32,915 bases of DNA from Kipferlia bialata. Its lineage: Eukaryota; Fornicata. Shown one piece after another: positions 13,305 to 21,882 of this stretch (positions are counted from its first letter, which is position 1; each line of letters starts with the position of its first letter). The translations under genes were made by a program, and so were the position numbers. The stretch lies in NCBI GenBank assembly GCA_003568945.1, contig BDIP01000083.1, positions 1-32,915 on the forward strand, written 5' to 3'. The notes beneath the pieces were generated by a model that worked only from the letters and a program-made list of their open reading frames with translations, had not been told where the DNA came from and ran no database searches.

Positions 13305-16300
13305 ACCCCCAGTTGACACCCTTGTCCACATGCACCTGTCAGGCCTCAAGAGTGACCTCAGTGCTAGGTGGGGGGCAATGCCTTATGTACTCAATACATG
13401 ATTTATATACTGTATATATACTGTATATATACTGTATATGTAGGTGGGTGGCAGTGTTGTATATATACTCTATATACATGCGGTACCAGTGGTGCGTAGC
13501 TCTATAGACACCATCTCTTCCACTTCCTTGATGTGAGTAGAGTGCACTCTCTCCTTACCCCCCAGGTACCTGGGTCCCAGGGCCAGAATGGGCATTGCTA
13601 GGTTCATAGGTATAGTAATAGTGATTTGTTATAGTGTACATAGGTATTTGTAGGTATGGGCACTACAGTAGATACAGATTCATAGTCACACATGTTGGGT
13701 ATGGACAGTGATGATACACCAGTCCAGAGAACCACACACCCTCTCTCTCTATCTCTCTCTCTCTCTCTCTCTCACACTCTAGGCCTTCTTCACAAGCGCG
13801 AGGTGTTCTCCAACGCAGAGTTTGTGTACATCTGTCACAAGAGTGTGACATGCAAGATCAGGTGGGTCGAATAGGTGTAGTATGTGCCCAATTGTGTACC
13901 TAGAGTGTCTTTTGCACCCTCCCTTATAGTATGTATACTGTTATAGTATATATGTATATGCATATGTATACCTTACGACTAGACTTGTCCCCGTGGGCAC
14001 TGAGACACCTTCACCTGCCAAGGAGAAGAGCAGGGAGAGGGAGAGAGAGAGAGAGAGACCCAAGGGAGAGGAGGAGGAGGAGGAGGAGGATGATACGCCT
14101 CCCCCCATCGAGAGCATTCTGGAGAATGTCACAGGTACCATACTCATACACATGTATATATATGTGACACACCTATATGACAGAGGTTGGTACATATATG
14201 GAGATAGATATAGATAGATGTATGGATGTACGTATACTACCACTTCTAACCCAGGCATGGCTGTTCTAGACCCCGATGCTTCATATTTATAGATATATAT
14301 ACTAATACTATATGATTCTACTACCCCCAGGCATGTAGATACACATCCCTATATTAATATATATATGGTATAGATATATATATACTACTAATACTATCTC
14401 CTCTGTTGACCCAGGCATGGCTGTGCTAGACCCGGATGCCCCATATTGATGTATGTATATATATATATATATGTTTGGATGTACATGGATATGCTACCAA
14501 TTCTCTTTTAAATATATATTGACCCAGGCATGGCTGTCCTGGACCCCGATGCCCCCGATGACTGGTTCAGAGTGCTGGTGCTGGCAGAGCTCATGAAGGT
14601 ATTAGAGTATATGTAGTATCAGTATCAGCATCAGTATCGAGCATATATACATGTGTATATAACATCACCTAGACATGTGTATCAGAGTGCTGGTGCTGGC
14701 AGAGCTCATGAAGGTATATATGGTCATATATATACAATTTCTCATATATGAGTATATACATGTGTGTATTTATATATATGTGTCAGAGTGCTGGTGCTGG
14801 CAGAGCTCTTGAAGGTATAGTGTATGTATATGCACTCTTAGAAATAGAACAATATAGTATATATACATATATATATGTGTGTGTGTGTGTCAGAGTGCTC
14901 TTGCTGGCAGAGCTCATGAAGGTATATTCAGATAGCGTATATGTATATGCACTCTTCATATATTCACTCTATATGTGTGTGTCAGAGCTGGTGCTGGCAG
15001 AGCTCGTGGGGTATAGTGTATATAGTAAACAGATATATAGTATATCAATATATATATTTGTGTGTGTGTGTGTGTGTGTGTCAGGGCTGGCAGAGCTCAT
15101 GGGGGTATGGATGTTGTGGTGATACATATAGTGTAAATATTGCAACAAAATGTGTTCAAGATCTAACAATCAGGGCTTCTCCCACATGACTGGCAAGCAG
15201 CCCCTGAAGCGGTACAGACAGTCAGTGAGGTACATATATAATTACTTATCTTCAAGTATTTTCATATTACTAAATCGTTCTATGTGCCATCATACTCTAT
15301 CCTTATACATATGTGTATATGGAAAGCAGCCCCTGAAGCGGTACAGACAGTCAGTGAGGTATATATAAATAAGATTTCACTCCCTCAGGTGCATGTATAG
15401 GTTTATGGTACAGGTATATATACCTATGCATCTCACCCCCCAGACTGATAGTGGACTGGGTCTTGCCTATCTATTCTCTATATAGATGTATGATATATAT
15501 ATAAATATAGTTATTATATATCTATGCACCTCACCCCCCAGACTGCTAGTGGACTGAGTATTGCCTATCTATTCTCTATGTAGATATATGATACAGATTT
15601 GAGTATAGATATGTGTGATCTCACCCCCCAGGTAGATGTATGATATAGTCATGATTATAGTTATTATATATAGATGCATCTAACCCCCCAGACTGCTGGT
15701 GGACTGGGTCCTGGCTCTGTACTACACCAAGAGGACAGTCAAGCTGCAGCAGGAGAGGGAGGCTGACATACAATCCAGGGAGAGAGAGAGAGAGAGGCAG
15801 CGGGAGGAGAGAGAGTCGGGGCATGCATCGTGGAAGGACAGGGACAGAGAGACCCAGAGGCTCAGAGGTAGGGGTATATATATATGCATACATATATATA
15901 TATATATGCATACATCCATATGTATATATCTCTTGACACAGAGGCTCAGAGGTAGGGGTAGGGAGTAAGATATAGTGTGTACAGTATATGCATACATCCA
16001 TATATATATATATCCATTCACATACCTCCATCCTTACTCTCCCAGGCCGCAGCAGGGCCCTGGACGGTGTCCCCCTGCATGTAGGCCCTGCCCTGTCCGT
16101 CATGTCCCAGAGCATAGCACTGATACTGGACAAGGGGGGGTCGAGGTATATATAGTGTATACTATACAGTAGAGTGAGTATATATATATATGTCCCAGAG
16201 CATAGCACTGATACTAGACAAGGGGGGGTCAAGGTATATCTAGTATATAGCATATAGTAGAGTGACTATATATATATATATGTCCCAGAGTATAGCACTG

Positions 16301-19300
16301 ATACTGGACAAGGGGGGGTCGAGGTATGGTTGTATCTTGCCTGACGATATCAATGACATTATATCCTCGAAGTGCTCCTCCCTTTCCCTATAAGTATGTC
16401 TGTAGTCTCACCCCAGGGGCAAGTGTGCTGACCTCTCTGCCATCAGGAGTGAGAGACAGGTGGGTGTACTGCTATATATATATGTGTATACATATTGTGC
16501 TATCTATACTATACGAGAATTGGTAGCAGTGAGTACTGGTGTGAGAGACAGGTGGGTGTACTGGTAAATATGTAAATCTGGATATGAATATCAATGTGTG
16601 TTCTCAATACTACGCCACACCTATATCCACAAGAGAGTGTTGGTGTATATATCTATCAATATATTATTGTATATATACATACTATTGACCCTTAGGTATC
16701 CCTAGCCGGTATATATGTATGTATATGAGTGTTTTTACATACTTCTGACCCCAGGTCTCCCTAGCCCTCAAGAGAGTACTGGTGGCTGAGAAGACACAGG
16801 CAAAGGGGTACGGCAGGATATATATATATATATATATTCTATAGTATGTGTATAGTATAGTATATATATATATGTGTGTGTGTATTCTGCACGGCAGGAT
16901 ATACTGGTGTAGTAGTAGTAGCAGAAGACTTGTGTGTTACTCACTTGTTTGTTACTCACACACCTGTATTGTAATGAATACCCGTGATGTATGTCCTCAC
17001 TCTAGCACCTACCTGTCATGTCCATATGCATATCTTAGTCTATATGCATCTATATGTCCATATGTATATATACTAAGTATATATATATATAGTGTATATA
17101 TTCTAATCCCAGCCCCTCTGACTCTCTGCACGGCAAGGAGGCCCAGCTCTCAATGGACATGGCCGAGGTATGTGTGTATATATATATATATAAGTAGGTA
17201 TTTAGTTAGATATATAGTTGGGTATGGATAGATATTGGTGGATAGATATAAGGAGGCCCAGCTCTCAATGGACATGGCCGAGGTGGGTGTATATGATTGT
17301 ATTGTTATAACGGAACACTGTATGCATATAGATAGATACATAGATATGGGTATATGGGTGTATGTGTGTGTCATTGCATCCCCACCCCCAGGCGGATGAG
17401 TCCCAGGACGAGGCATATCTATATATATATATATATATACAAATATGTAGATTGATATATATGTATATATATACTTATTTTATATATACCCCCTTCCCCC
17501 AGGCCGATGAGTCCCAGGACGAGGCAGATGAAGACGACGACGAAGGGGAGGAGGAAGAGGAGAGTGAGGTAGGGACACATTGATTGGATGATTGATTATA
17601 TATATGATTAATTTGATGATTGATTTGATGATTGATTTGATGATTGACTTGATGATTGATTGTTCAGGAGGAGAGCGACGGTGAGGAGGAGAGAGCGCGC
17701 CTCGAGGAAGAGAGAGAGAGGGAGATTGCCAGGGAGCTAGATGACAGAGACTTTGACCGTTTGTTGACCGGTGTCCTTCAGTCAGGTGGGGACAGTGTCA
17801 GATACTGATATATATATTGTAAGTATGGAATAAGGTATATGATATATGTCTGATACTGATGTCCTTCAGTCAGGTGGTCTGGCATTATGTGTATGTATCA
17901 TATGTATACTCGTAGATGTCTCTACATGGGTCGATACATTTACCACAAGTCTTTCATGTGGAGTTCCTCTGGCCTCCATGCCCTCACACTGATACACAGT
18001 CTCTGGACCCTGCAGGGCATGTGTATACTATACTGCACATACTATGTGTTCATACTATATACTATGCATGTACTATGTCTACCTATGCACATTCTGTCTT
18101 TGTGCTTCCCGCCTCCACTTACCCCTCAGCCTCTAGACCAGCTGCCAGACAGCTACACGAACTCCCAACCAAGGTTAGTCTGTGTGTGTATATACTGGGG
18201 TAGTGTACGTCAACCAAGTTTAGTCTGGTGTAATGTCCTAAACCGTATGATATGGTTACTAGTTGATATGTTGTGCGGTGTGTCGGTCTTAGACTGGCCA
18301 TATACAGAAAGAGAAAGGCAATGCCCTCCCAATGTCTCTCCCATTCTGACCACAGTACATCGAGCCCACAATCATCCACGTCAAGACAAGTCAAGACGTG
18401 GTCCAGGTTGGTCAGAGGGGGGTCTCTGTTGGTCAACGCCAGGGAATGGCTGCTCTGCCAGCTACAGGTGCTGGACCCTTCGCCGGTGGCAGTGGGGCTG
18501 ATCTGGACGTCTCGGCCGTCTCATTCATATCTCGCAACAAGCACAACAAGGTTGTGGCCACCGAGGTATGTGCCTTGTCTGGACTCATATACTCTGTATA
18601 CACAGGGGATATCAGTGTTTACTACCCTCTCTTTGGGGGTTACTCACGTTACTCTAATCATACACCACTTTCCCACCCCCCAGGTCCTCCTAGGGTCAGC
18701 CGTGAGTGACTTTGCTCTAGACCGGCAGAGACTGCAGGAGAGAGAGGCTGAGAGGGCAAGGGTCAACAGGTATGGGCATGTGTATGTATGTGTATGTGTA
18801 TGCATTATGTGCATATCATACCTCCCCCAGGTACATCCTTCGGACATGATAGTATATGTATATGTTTATGATAGTATATGTATAATAGAATATATACCAT
18901 ACCTCCCCCCAGGTACATCCTTCGGACAGTGGAGGAGACAGAGGCCGAGGCAGAGGCAGAGGCCCAGAGGTACATTGTGTATTGTGTCATTCTTTATATA
19001 TATAGATAGATGGATGGATAGTGTACATAGTCATATGGTGTGGAGGAGACAGAGGCAGAGGCACAGAGGTACGGTGTTATTCTCTACATGTACCACATAC
19101 TGTAGGTGTGTGTGTTATGCTCTACATGTTCCATATACTATATATGTATGGGTGTTTGGGGGATGACCGTGCCACATTCTTCCCAGTTACGCTGTAACAA
19201 TGAGCATATATATATATACACACACCTTCTATGCATGTACTCTCTCCCTATGTATAACCTCACACCTAGGGATGCCTGGTATCATATTCTGGTATCATAT

Positions 19301-19853
19301 ACTACAATACCTAAGGATATGTAATTTTTCCATATCTCTACTAACCCCAGGGATGCCTGGTATCATACTATATATATGTATACCCTCACCATATATACCT
19401 ATGTTTGTGTACTACTATGTATACTCTACTATATATGCCCTACTATATGCCCATGTATACTTGTGCTTACTCTAGGGATGCCTGGAGACACAGCAGGGGC
19501 AGGGGGACTAGGGGGCACTCACAGGGTGGGTGGTATACACTATACAGTAATTGATATACTCTTAACCGCTTATCCCCACAACCCCTTAACCCCTATACCT
19601 TTTCCCCTTATGCATTAACCCCTTAGGTCAGAGGCGCAGAACAGACATCACATTGCACATCTAACATATATCATCTAACATATAACATCTAACATCTAGC
19701 ATCATACATCTATCATCTAACATCTCTCATCTAACATCATACCTCTATCATCTATCATCTGACATCTATCATCTATCATCTTAACCCCTTACCCCCTTAG
19801 GCCAGAGGGGCAGGGCAGACATCACCCGAGACCTGTTTGAGACATATGAGTGA
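1..19853 (+). CDS. upf2: UPF2, nonsense-mediated decay scaffold (5' partial, 55 exons)
   Basis: UPF2 bridges the decay helicase UPF1 and UPF3 or the exon junction complex, triggering decay of mRNAs with premature stops. I assembled 55 exons whose phases all agree, giving 4033 coding nt: one partial base, then 1344 codons ending in TGA at 19851-19853. Human UPF2 is about 1270 residues, so this copy is already slightly longer with its N terminus missing. Recognition rests on the family order: a first MIF4G region, the segment with ANFYNE and SLPAAMFPE (human counterpart ARNFYENLIDLKAFVPAILF), a second MIF4G with LRQLPHLLSRDEADTW and CELVKFRLLKPIDVLRCL, a third with ARMGIARFIGLLHKREVFS and RQSVRLLVDWVLALYYTKR, an acidic linker, and a UPF1-binding-like tail with SFISRNKHNKVV. 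Exons are broken down in the following entries. The start codon is upstream of the window. Confidence 0.9.
1385..1842 (+). repeat. Exon 6 junction copies (one acceptor-side, three donor-side)
   Basis: An acceptor-side partial copy lies at 1385-1410, before the true exon 6 (1476-1531). Donor-side partial copies lie at 1593-1619, 1701-1741 and 1801-1842, each ending in a usable AG|GTA donor. Against the exon, the two longest donor copies differ only by CCT to CCC and CTC to CTG, both synonymous in the exon frame. Confidence 0.85.
3155..3228 (+). repeat. Exon 9 donor-side copy (74 nt)
   Basis: This repeats the last 74 bases of exon 9 with its GT donor, inside the following intron. In the exon frame four altered codons are synonymous (CTC/CTG, GAC/GAT, ACA/ACT, AGG/AGA) and one is not (TTA/GGG). 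Confidence 0.85.
3423..3520 (+). repeat. Exon 10 acceptor-side copies
   Basis: Two copies of the CCCCCAG acceptor plus the start of exon 10 lie at about 3423-3446 and 3489-3520, before the true exon at 3623. The second keeps eight codons and differs by GTG/GTC, GTG/GTT, GTC/GTA and a G/A in the split AG|G codon; all four changes are synonymous. A donor-side copy of exon 10 lies at about 3798-3825. Confidence 0.8.
3623..6736 (+). CDS. upf2: upf2 exons 10-18: end of MIF4G-1 and acidic linker
   Basis: Exons: 3623-3726, 4034-4095, 4288-4345, 4453-4525, 4704-4749, 4867-4911, 5599-5649, 6289-6357, 6659-6736. They encode about residues 208-402. Exons 13-14 join as GA|G CTC across a GTGCGT donor to give the ANFYNE-LYPLRKSLPAAMFPE match, one of the best anchors to UPF2. 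Exons 15-18 form a polar, acidic linker containing DEDIVLDPATDMSPITE and a short GEGEGEGE run; in human UPF2 the same place is also acidic and poorly conserved. Introns before exons 10, 16, 17 and 18 hold extra copies of the exon start, and introns after exons 10, 13, 15 and 17 hold copies of the exon end. Confidence 0.85.
5405..5517 (+). repeat. Exon 16 acceptor-side copies
   Basis: Two copies of the acceptor GACCCCCAG followed by the exon start (GACGAGGACATTGTA) begin at 5412 and 5499, ahead of the true exon start at 5599; spacings are 87 and 100 nt. Donor-side copies of exon 15 (the ACCCAAAGGAG edge) precede them at about 5023-5046, 5141-5151 and 5199-5219. Confidence 0.8.
5831..6209 (+). 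repeat. Exon 17 acceptor-side array, five copies
   Basis: Exon-start copies (GACTAC-CCCCCTCCGAG) follow an AG at 5831, 5923, 6022, 6091 and 6192; the true exon starts at 6289. Spacings are 92, 99, 69, 101 and 97 nt. Several retain the full CTAACCCATAG or CTGACCCCAG acceptor. The copies are 17 to 34 nt long. A donor-side copy of exon 17 follows at about 6433-6461. Confidence 0.9.
6788..6860. repeat. Short tandem repeat in upf2 intron 18
   Basis: A unit of about 26 nt built on TTCCAATGAATGC and ACACCCTA is repeated about three times immediately before the acceptor of exon 19. It does not resemble either flanking exon, unlike most intronic repeats here. Confidence 0.7.
6867..10696 (+). CDS. upf2: upf2 exons 19-30: second MIF4G domain
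   Basis: Exons: 6867-6916, 7057-7116, 7395-7461, 7624-7664, 8103-8273, 8606-8673, 9096-9163, 9361-9447, 9851-9918, 10019-10067, 10520-10579, 10648-10696. They encode about residues 403-682. MKELLRQLPHLLSRDEADTW matches human LIVDAFLQQLPNCVNRDLID. RVFNARYVCELVKFRLLKPI matches TVRFIGELTKFKMFTKNDT. The run DIEVVCTTLESLG then GRYLTK matches the IEMACTLLETCGRFLFR helix pair. LVHPPAPK followed by a QPPK segment matches the CNPPPAEK... RPPLQEY stretch. Exon 23 (171 nt) is the longest in this part; exon 22 is only 41 nt. The intron between exons 29 and 30 is 68 nt, the shortest I found, and has no junction copy. Confidence 0.9.
8459..9260 (+). repeat. Junction copies around upf2 exons 24 and 25
   Basis: Exon 24 has acceptor-side copies at about 8459-8503 and 8544-8574 and a donor-side copy at about 8766-8801. 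Exon 25 has acceptor-side copies at about 8891-8927 and 9001-9034 and a donor-side copy at about 9222-9256. The copy at 9001 reads CGG TAC CTG ACC AAG CTT against CGT TAT CTG ACC AAG CTG: three differences, all synonymous. The copy at 8891 is more decayed and has replacements. Confidence 0.8.
9524..10438 (+). repeat. Junction copies around upf2 exons 26-29
   Basis: Donor-side copies of exon 26 lie at 9524-9564 and 9627-9657, an acceptor-side copy of exon 27 at 9761-9800, an acceptor-side copy of exon 28 at 9952-9976, donor-side copies of exon 28 at about 10145-10173 and 10237-10267, and acceptor-side copies of exon 29 at 10302-10335 and 10400-10436. In the alignable codons I count only synonymous changes for exons 26, 28 and 29: CTA/CTG, GTG/GTA, CCA/CCC, AGG/AGA, GCA/GCG and GCC/GCA. 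Confidence 0.85.
10759..11013 (+). repeat. Exon 30 donor-side copies flanking the assembly gap
   Basis: Two copies of the exon 30 end (CCCAGAGGAGGAGGCAGCC region, then AGAAAGG|GT) lie at about 10759-10787 and 10980-11007, one on each side of the N run. A third copy may lie in the gap, since spacing elsewhere is about 100 nt. Confidence 0.75.
10822..10953. other. Assembly gap (132 N)
   Basis: An unresolved run inside upf2 intron 30, between two near-identical exon-edge copies. Repeats of this kind are a likely reason for the break in assembly. Confidence 0.99.
11225..12491 (+). CDS. upf2: upf2 exons 31-35: basic/charged linker and start of MIF4G-3
   Basis: Exons: 11225-11300, 11488-11540, 11729-11810, 12085-12172, 12449-12491. 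Exon 31 encodes a basic, glycine-rich stretch (KGRRGRRGGKGQGPK) of a kind I do not recall at this place in animal UPF2. Exons 33-34 contain LLVASVIQPILVNHSSIERI followed by AQLVGLMLVPM, consistent with the first helices of the third MIF4G domain, and then a charged RERE/EKKR run encoded by a GA-rich microsatellite. Exon 35 is a short polar linker. The 132-base assembly gap at 10822-10953 lies in the intron before exon 31; because phases on both sides agree, no coding sequence needs to be missing there. Confidence 0.8.
12203..12445. repeat. Direct repeat of about 80 nt before upf2 exon 35
   Basis: About 12203-12280 and 12366-12445 are similar (GGGTCATTGCACTCAGTGC core, then CACTACATG and a C-rich run), offset by about 163 nt. 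Each is followed by a CCCCCCAG acceptor and the exon 35 start; the first copy has only the first 17 or so exon bases (12311-12328). This is a longer unit than most junction copies because it carries the intron as well. Donor-side copies of exon 35 follow at about 12581-12607 and 12687-12713. Confidence 0.75.
12804..16807 (+). CDS. upf2: upf2 exons 36-46: third MIF4G domain (UPF3-binding region in the family)
   Basis: Exons: 12804-12881, 13313-13367, 13566-13609, 13783-13861, 13983-14134, 14528-14598, 15174-15229, 15692-15867, 16046-16145, 16417-16459, 16755-16807. ARMGIARFIGLLHKREVFS matches human QRRISSAKFLGELYNYRMVE. DWFRVLVLAELMK followed by KQPLKRYRQSVRLLVDWVL matches the FRIRLVCTILDTCG... 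RKLDCFLVYFQRYVWWKK pair. In animals this third MIF4G domain contacts UPF3. Exon 40 inserts a charged run (RERERERERPKGEEEEEEE) and exon 43 a second RERERERQREE run, both from GA microsatellites on the coding strand. Exon 41 is flanked by the richest set of junction copies in the window, three on its 5' side and five on its 3' side. Confidence 0.9.
14255..15104 (+). repeat. Exon 41 array: three acceptor-side and five donor-side copies
   Basis: Acceptor-side copies start at 14255, 14331 (only about 5 nt) and 14415; the true exon is 14528-14598. Donor-side copies end at 14713, 14814, 14921, 15010 and 15104. Donor spacings are 115, 101, 107, 89 and 94 nt. Each donor copy begins at a CAG (TCAGAGTGCTGG), so the first three are bounded by AG and GT like small exons. 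The acceptor copies differ from the exon by synonymous changes only (GTC/GTT or GTG, CTG/CTA, CCC/CCG, GCC/GCT) until similarity ends; the donor copies include replacements and become shorter with distance. Confidence 0.9.
15431..15580 (+). repeat. Exon 43 acceptor-side copies
   Basis: Copies of TCACCCCCCAG plus the exon 43 start follow the AG at about 15443 and 15541; a stub of the acceptor alone is near 15622-15632. One copy carries TGA in place of TGG in the exon frame, so it could not be translated in that frame. A donor-side copy of exon 42 lies just upstream at 15320-15359. Confidence 0.8.
16189..16323 (+). repeat. Exon 44 donor-side copies
   Basis: Two copies of the last 45 or so bases of exon 44 end at 16233 and 16323 (true end 16145; spacings 88 and 90 nt). 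Differences from the exon are CTG/CTA, TCG/TCA and AGC/AGT, all synonymous. Confidence 0.88.
17113..19853 (+). CDS. upf2: upf2 exons 47-55: acidic linker, UPF1-binding-like tail, stop
   Basis: Exons: 17113-17167, 17503-17568, 17668-17785, 18130-18173, 18356-18565, 18684-18769, 18913-18969, 19476-19525, 19801-19853. Exons 48-49 encode an Asp/Glu-rich run (EADEDDDEGEEEEESEEESD) followed by LDDRDFDRLLTGVLQS, matching the human acidic linker and EDEDFIQALDKMMLENLQ. Exon 51 (70 codons) and exon 52 contain VSFISRNKHNKVV and a helix like SAVSDFALDRQRLQEREAER, matching human FVMLTRKGNKQQFK and SSQLAANHWNQQQAEQEER, the part that binds UPF1 in animals. The protein ends in an Arg/Gly stretch (RHSRGRGTRGHSQGQRGR) and ITRDLFETYE. 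The C-terminal Arg-rich tail is also seen in human UPF2. The stop is TGA at 19851-19853. Confidence 0.88.
17583..17664. repeat. TGATTGATT-type tandem repeat in upf2 intron 48
   Basis: A run of TGATTGATTTGATGATTGA-like units fills most of a 99-nt intron between the two acidic exons. It has no junction copy. Confidence 0.75.
19256..19790. repeat. Exon 54/55 acceptor copies and CATCTAACAT repeats
   Basis: Acceptor-side copies of exon 54 lie at about 19256-19285 and 19341-19370 and one of exon 55 at about 19617-19652. From about 19660 to 19785 the last intron is a run of short CATCTAACAT/ATCATC units ending at the CCCCCTTAG acceptor of the terminal exon. Confidence 0.75.
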
Positions 19854-19888
19854 GACATACGAGTGAGACATATGAGTGAGACATACGA
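19841..19888. repeat. GAGACATA(T/C)GAGT tandem repeat across the upf2 stop
   Basis: About four 14-nt units start within the last codons of UPF2 and continue into the 3' flank. The stop TGA is inside the first unit. Confidence 0.7.
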
Positions 19889-20445
19889 GTAGCATGGAGT
19901 AGTGTTGGCTCTAGGGGCATACGCTTAGTGAACAATCAACTCTGTGTGTCTGTTGATATCATCATGTCATTGATTGAATGGTTTACGGCAATAGAACCAC
20001 TGATTCACTCAAGGTTAGTGGGACACCACAACTCTCACTCATCATTGCTTTCCCCTATGTATCCCCCGCCTTCTCCTCTCCACTACCCGTCTCTCTCTCC
20101 TGCTGAAACACATGTATGGTGGTATCGCAGCGGGTACGGGTCTCCAAGGCATCACCCGCCTCCTCGTCCCCCACTCTTGTAATCGCATGAGAGGTTAAGA
20201 GTCCACCCACGTCGTCTGTATTCCAGTGAGGAGGCTCCCCATTCAGACTCAAATCAAGGTCAAGCTGCCTTGGGGTGAGACATAGACATCATGAATCACT
20301 ATGCTAGAGTCGTGAAGGGGGGTAATGTAAAGTATGGATAAATGATTGGGGGAGAGATACTACTTGACAGAAAGAGGGGGGGGGGGAGGTGACACAATGA
20401 TGTATCCAGGTGGAAGAGGTACAAATACTAATAGTATTACTAATA
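19854..20445. other. Convergent intergenic region
   Basis: Between the UPF2 stop and the stop of the minus-strand gene I see no supported gene. Besides the short repeat at its left edge it has C-rich and CT-rich stretches and a run of G at about 20382-20391. No junction copies are present. Confidence 0.5.
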
Positions 20446-21366
20446 CTAAGTATTAGTTACTGTGCACATAGATGAGAATCTGATAAGAGTGTGTGAGACC
20501 AGAGACAAATACCGTACAACTGAGATACCACAACATACCCCAGCATCTCTGTGACTGCAGCAACATAGGATGTCTTCTGCTCTTCTAACCCATCCGCTGC
20601 TTTCAGAGGACCACTCCTTGTCAACAGCTGTAGATAGTGTTCCTCGACCCGACGCTCTAGGTCTGACCATCTCTTCCAGCCACTCACATACTCCGGGGGG
20701 AGGTAGTAGAGCTGGCATCTGAGCTCTTCAGCGGCAGCACCTCTGTCGTCCCTATCCATGCAGGACACATACCGTCTGTCGTTCAGCACACTGTACGCCA
20801 GGGCCAACTCACGCAAGGTCTCGTCATACTCTTGGGCATAGTACTCTGCCAGGCCAGGCCCCTCGTACCTGGCACCATCCAGCTTCTCCTGGTACTCCTC
20901 CTGCCCATCCATCACGGCCAGGAAGAAGTCCTCCATGTCCTCGTAGTGCTCCTTCAAGTCAATGGCCTCACTCTCCTTGTCAAGAAGGCGCTGATGCTCT
21001 ACCTCTTCCTCCCAGAGACAGCATTGGTTTCTGAGGTGCTCCTTTAGAACAAGCTGTCTGGATATAAGGCAGGGGGAGGAAGAGACGGAAAAAGAGGATG
21101 AGAGAGAAGACAGAACAATAGAAGCTGGCTGAAAGTTTGTCATACCTTAGTACCAACACATATAGTCTCAGTGGGATCTCCCCGTAACTCACACTGACCC
21201 AGTCCTTGTCTGCTTGCCTAGAAGTGAGACCAAACCTATACATACATATATTACTATGCAAGTCGATTCCCTACAAAGGTACATACCTCATCATGGACAG
21301 TATGGATTCTACATGGGAGTTCTTGAGGTGGAATATCGCATCAGCCTTGATCTTGTTGAGGGACAT
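20446..21366 (-). CDS. Unrecognised 234-residue protein, four exons
   Basis: Exons on the minus strand: 21366-21287, 21217-21146, 21057-20539 and 20479-20446, with phases 2, 2 and 2 agreeing at every join. The start is the ATG at 21364-21366 (MSLNKIKADAIFHLKNSHVE), chosen as the only in-frame ATG before the first donor. The stop is TAG at 20446-20448. If the last 59-nt intron (GTATGT...ATCAG) is not removed, translation ends at 20457 instead. The product is mostly helical in appearance and rich in Leu and Glu, with strongly acidic stretches (DLKEHYEDMEDFFLAVMDGQ) and WKRWSDLERRVEEHYLQLL. I do not recognise the family; a coiled-coil or BAR-like fold is possible but unsupported. Introns here are short and carry no exon copies, unlike UPF2. 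Confidence 0.6.
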
Positions 21367-21882
21367 TGGTAGATCTAATAGAGATACAGATAGAGATACA
21401 GATAGAGATACCTCTTTCAATTGGGAATTTCGAAATTGAGAAAGAAACCCGGATTTTTCCGATTTGATTTCCAAAAGTTGGTCGACCAAAGGGACCCAGG
21501 GGATAGCAGAGGCGGTGGAAGAGAATATGGAGGTTCACACGAGAGAGAGAGGGTAGGTGCTTGTTCTGCGTCTCCTTGGGGTAAGGCTAGGGTGAGCAAA
21601 GACAGTAGGGGGAAGGGGGAGGGAGAGAGAGAGAGTTCAGACTCCACTTCTGTATCCCTTTGGCTATGTCCACATTGTTACAATGTGACATTGTGGATGA
21701 CAGCTGTCTGTACTGTGCTCCCGGAGCACTGCTCCCTATGCAATGCTACACCACAAGGAATGGTTTTAGACCAGAAGTCATACTTTACATTCTACCAAGG
21801 CTACATAGTGTATTGAGAAATGAACCAGCAGGGGGGGCTTGTTCTAACACCACAAGTTGTGGGATACCATGTGTTGGATAAC
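21367..21882. other. Intergenic region between minus-strand genes
   Basis: No convincing gene. It contains a short GATACAGATAGA repeat (about 21381-21411) just upstream of the start of the 234-residue gene, and a GA/GGA-rich stretch at about 21541-21640. On the minus strand these are pyrimidine-rich and could be part of a promoter; that is inference. Confidence 0.4.

Noticed and set aside
14683-15104. Regularly spaced repeats resembling a CRISPR array
   Set aside because: Units are copies of a neighbouring exon end with a splice donor, spacers are TA-rich and of unequal length, and the setting is a eukaryotic intron.
15621-16253. Open frame of 210 codons on the minus strand
   Set aside because: Opposite strand of UPF2 exons 43-44 and their introns; composition follows TA and CT repeats.
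18273-19166. Long open frame of 297 codons on the plus strand
   Set aside because: It overlaps UPF2 exons 51-53 in a different frame and runs through introns; the UPF2 frame has the family match and consistent phases.
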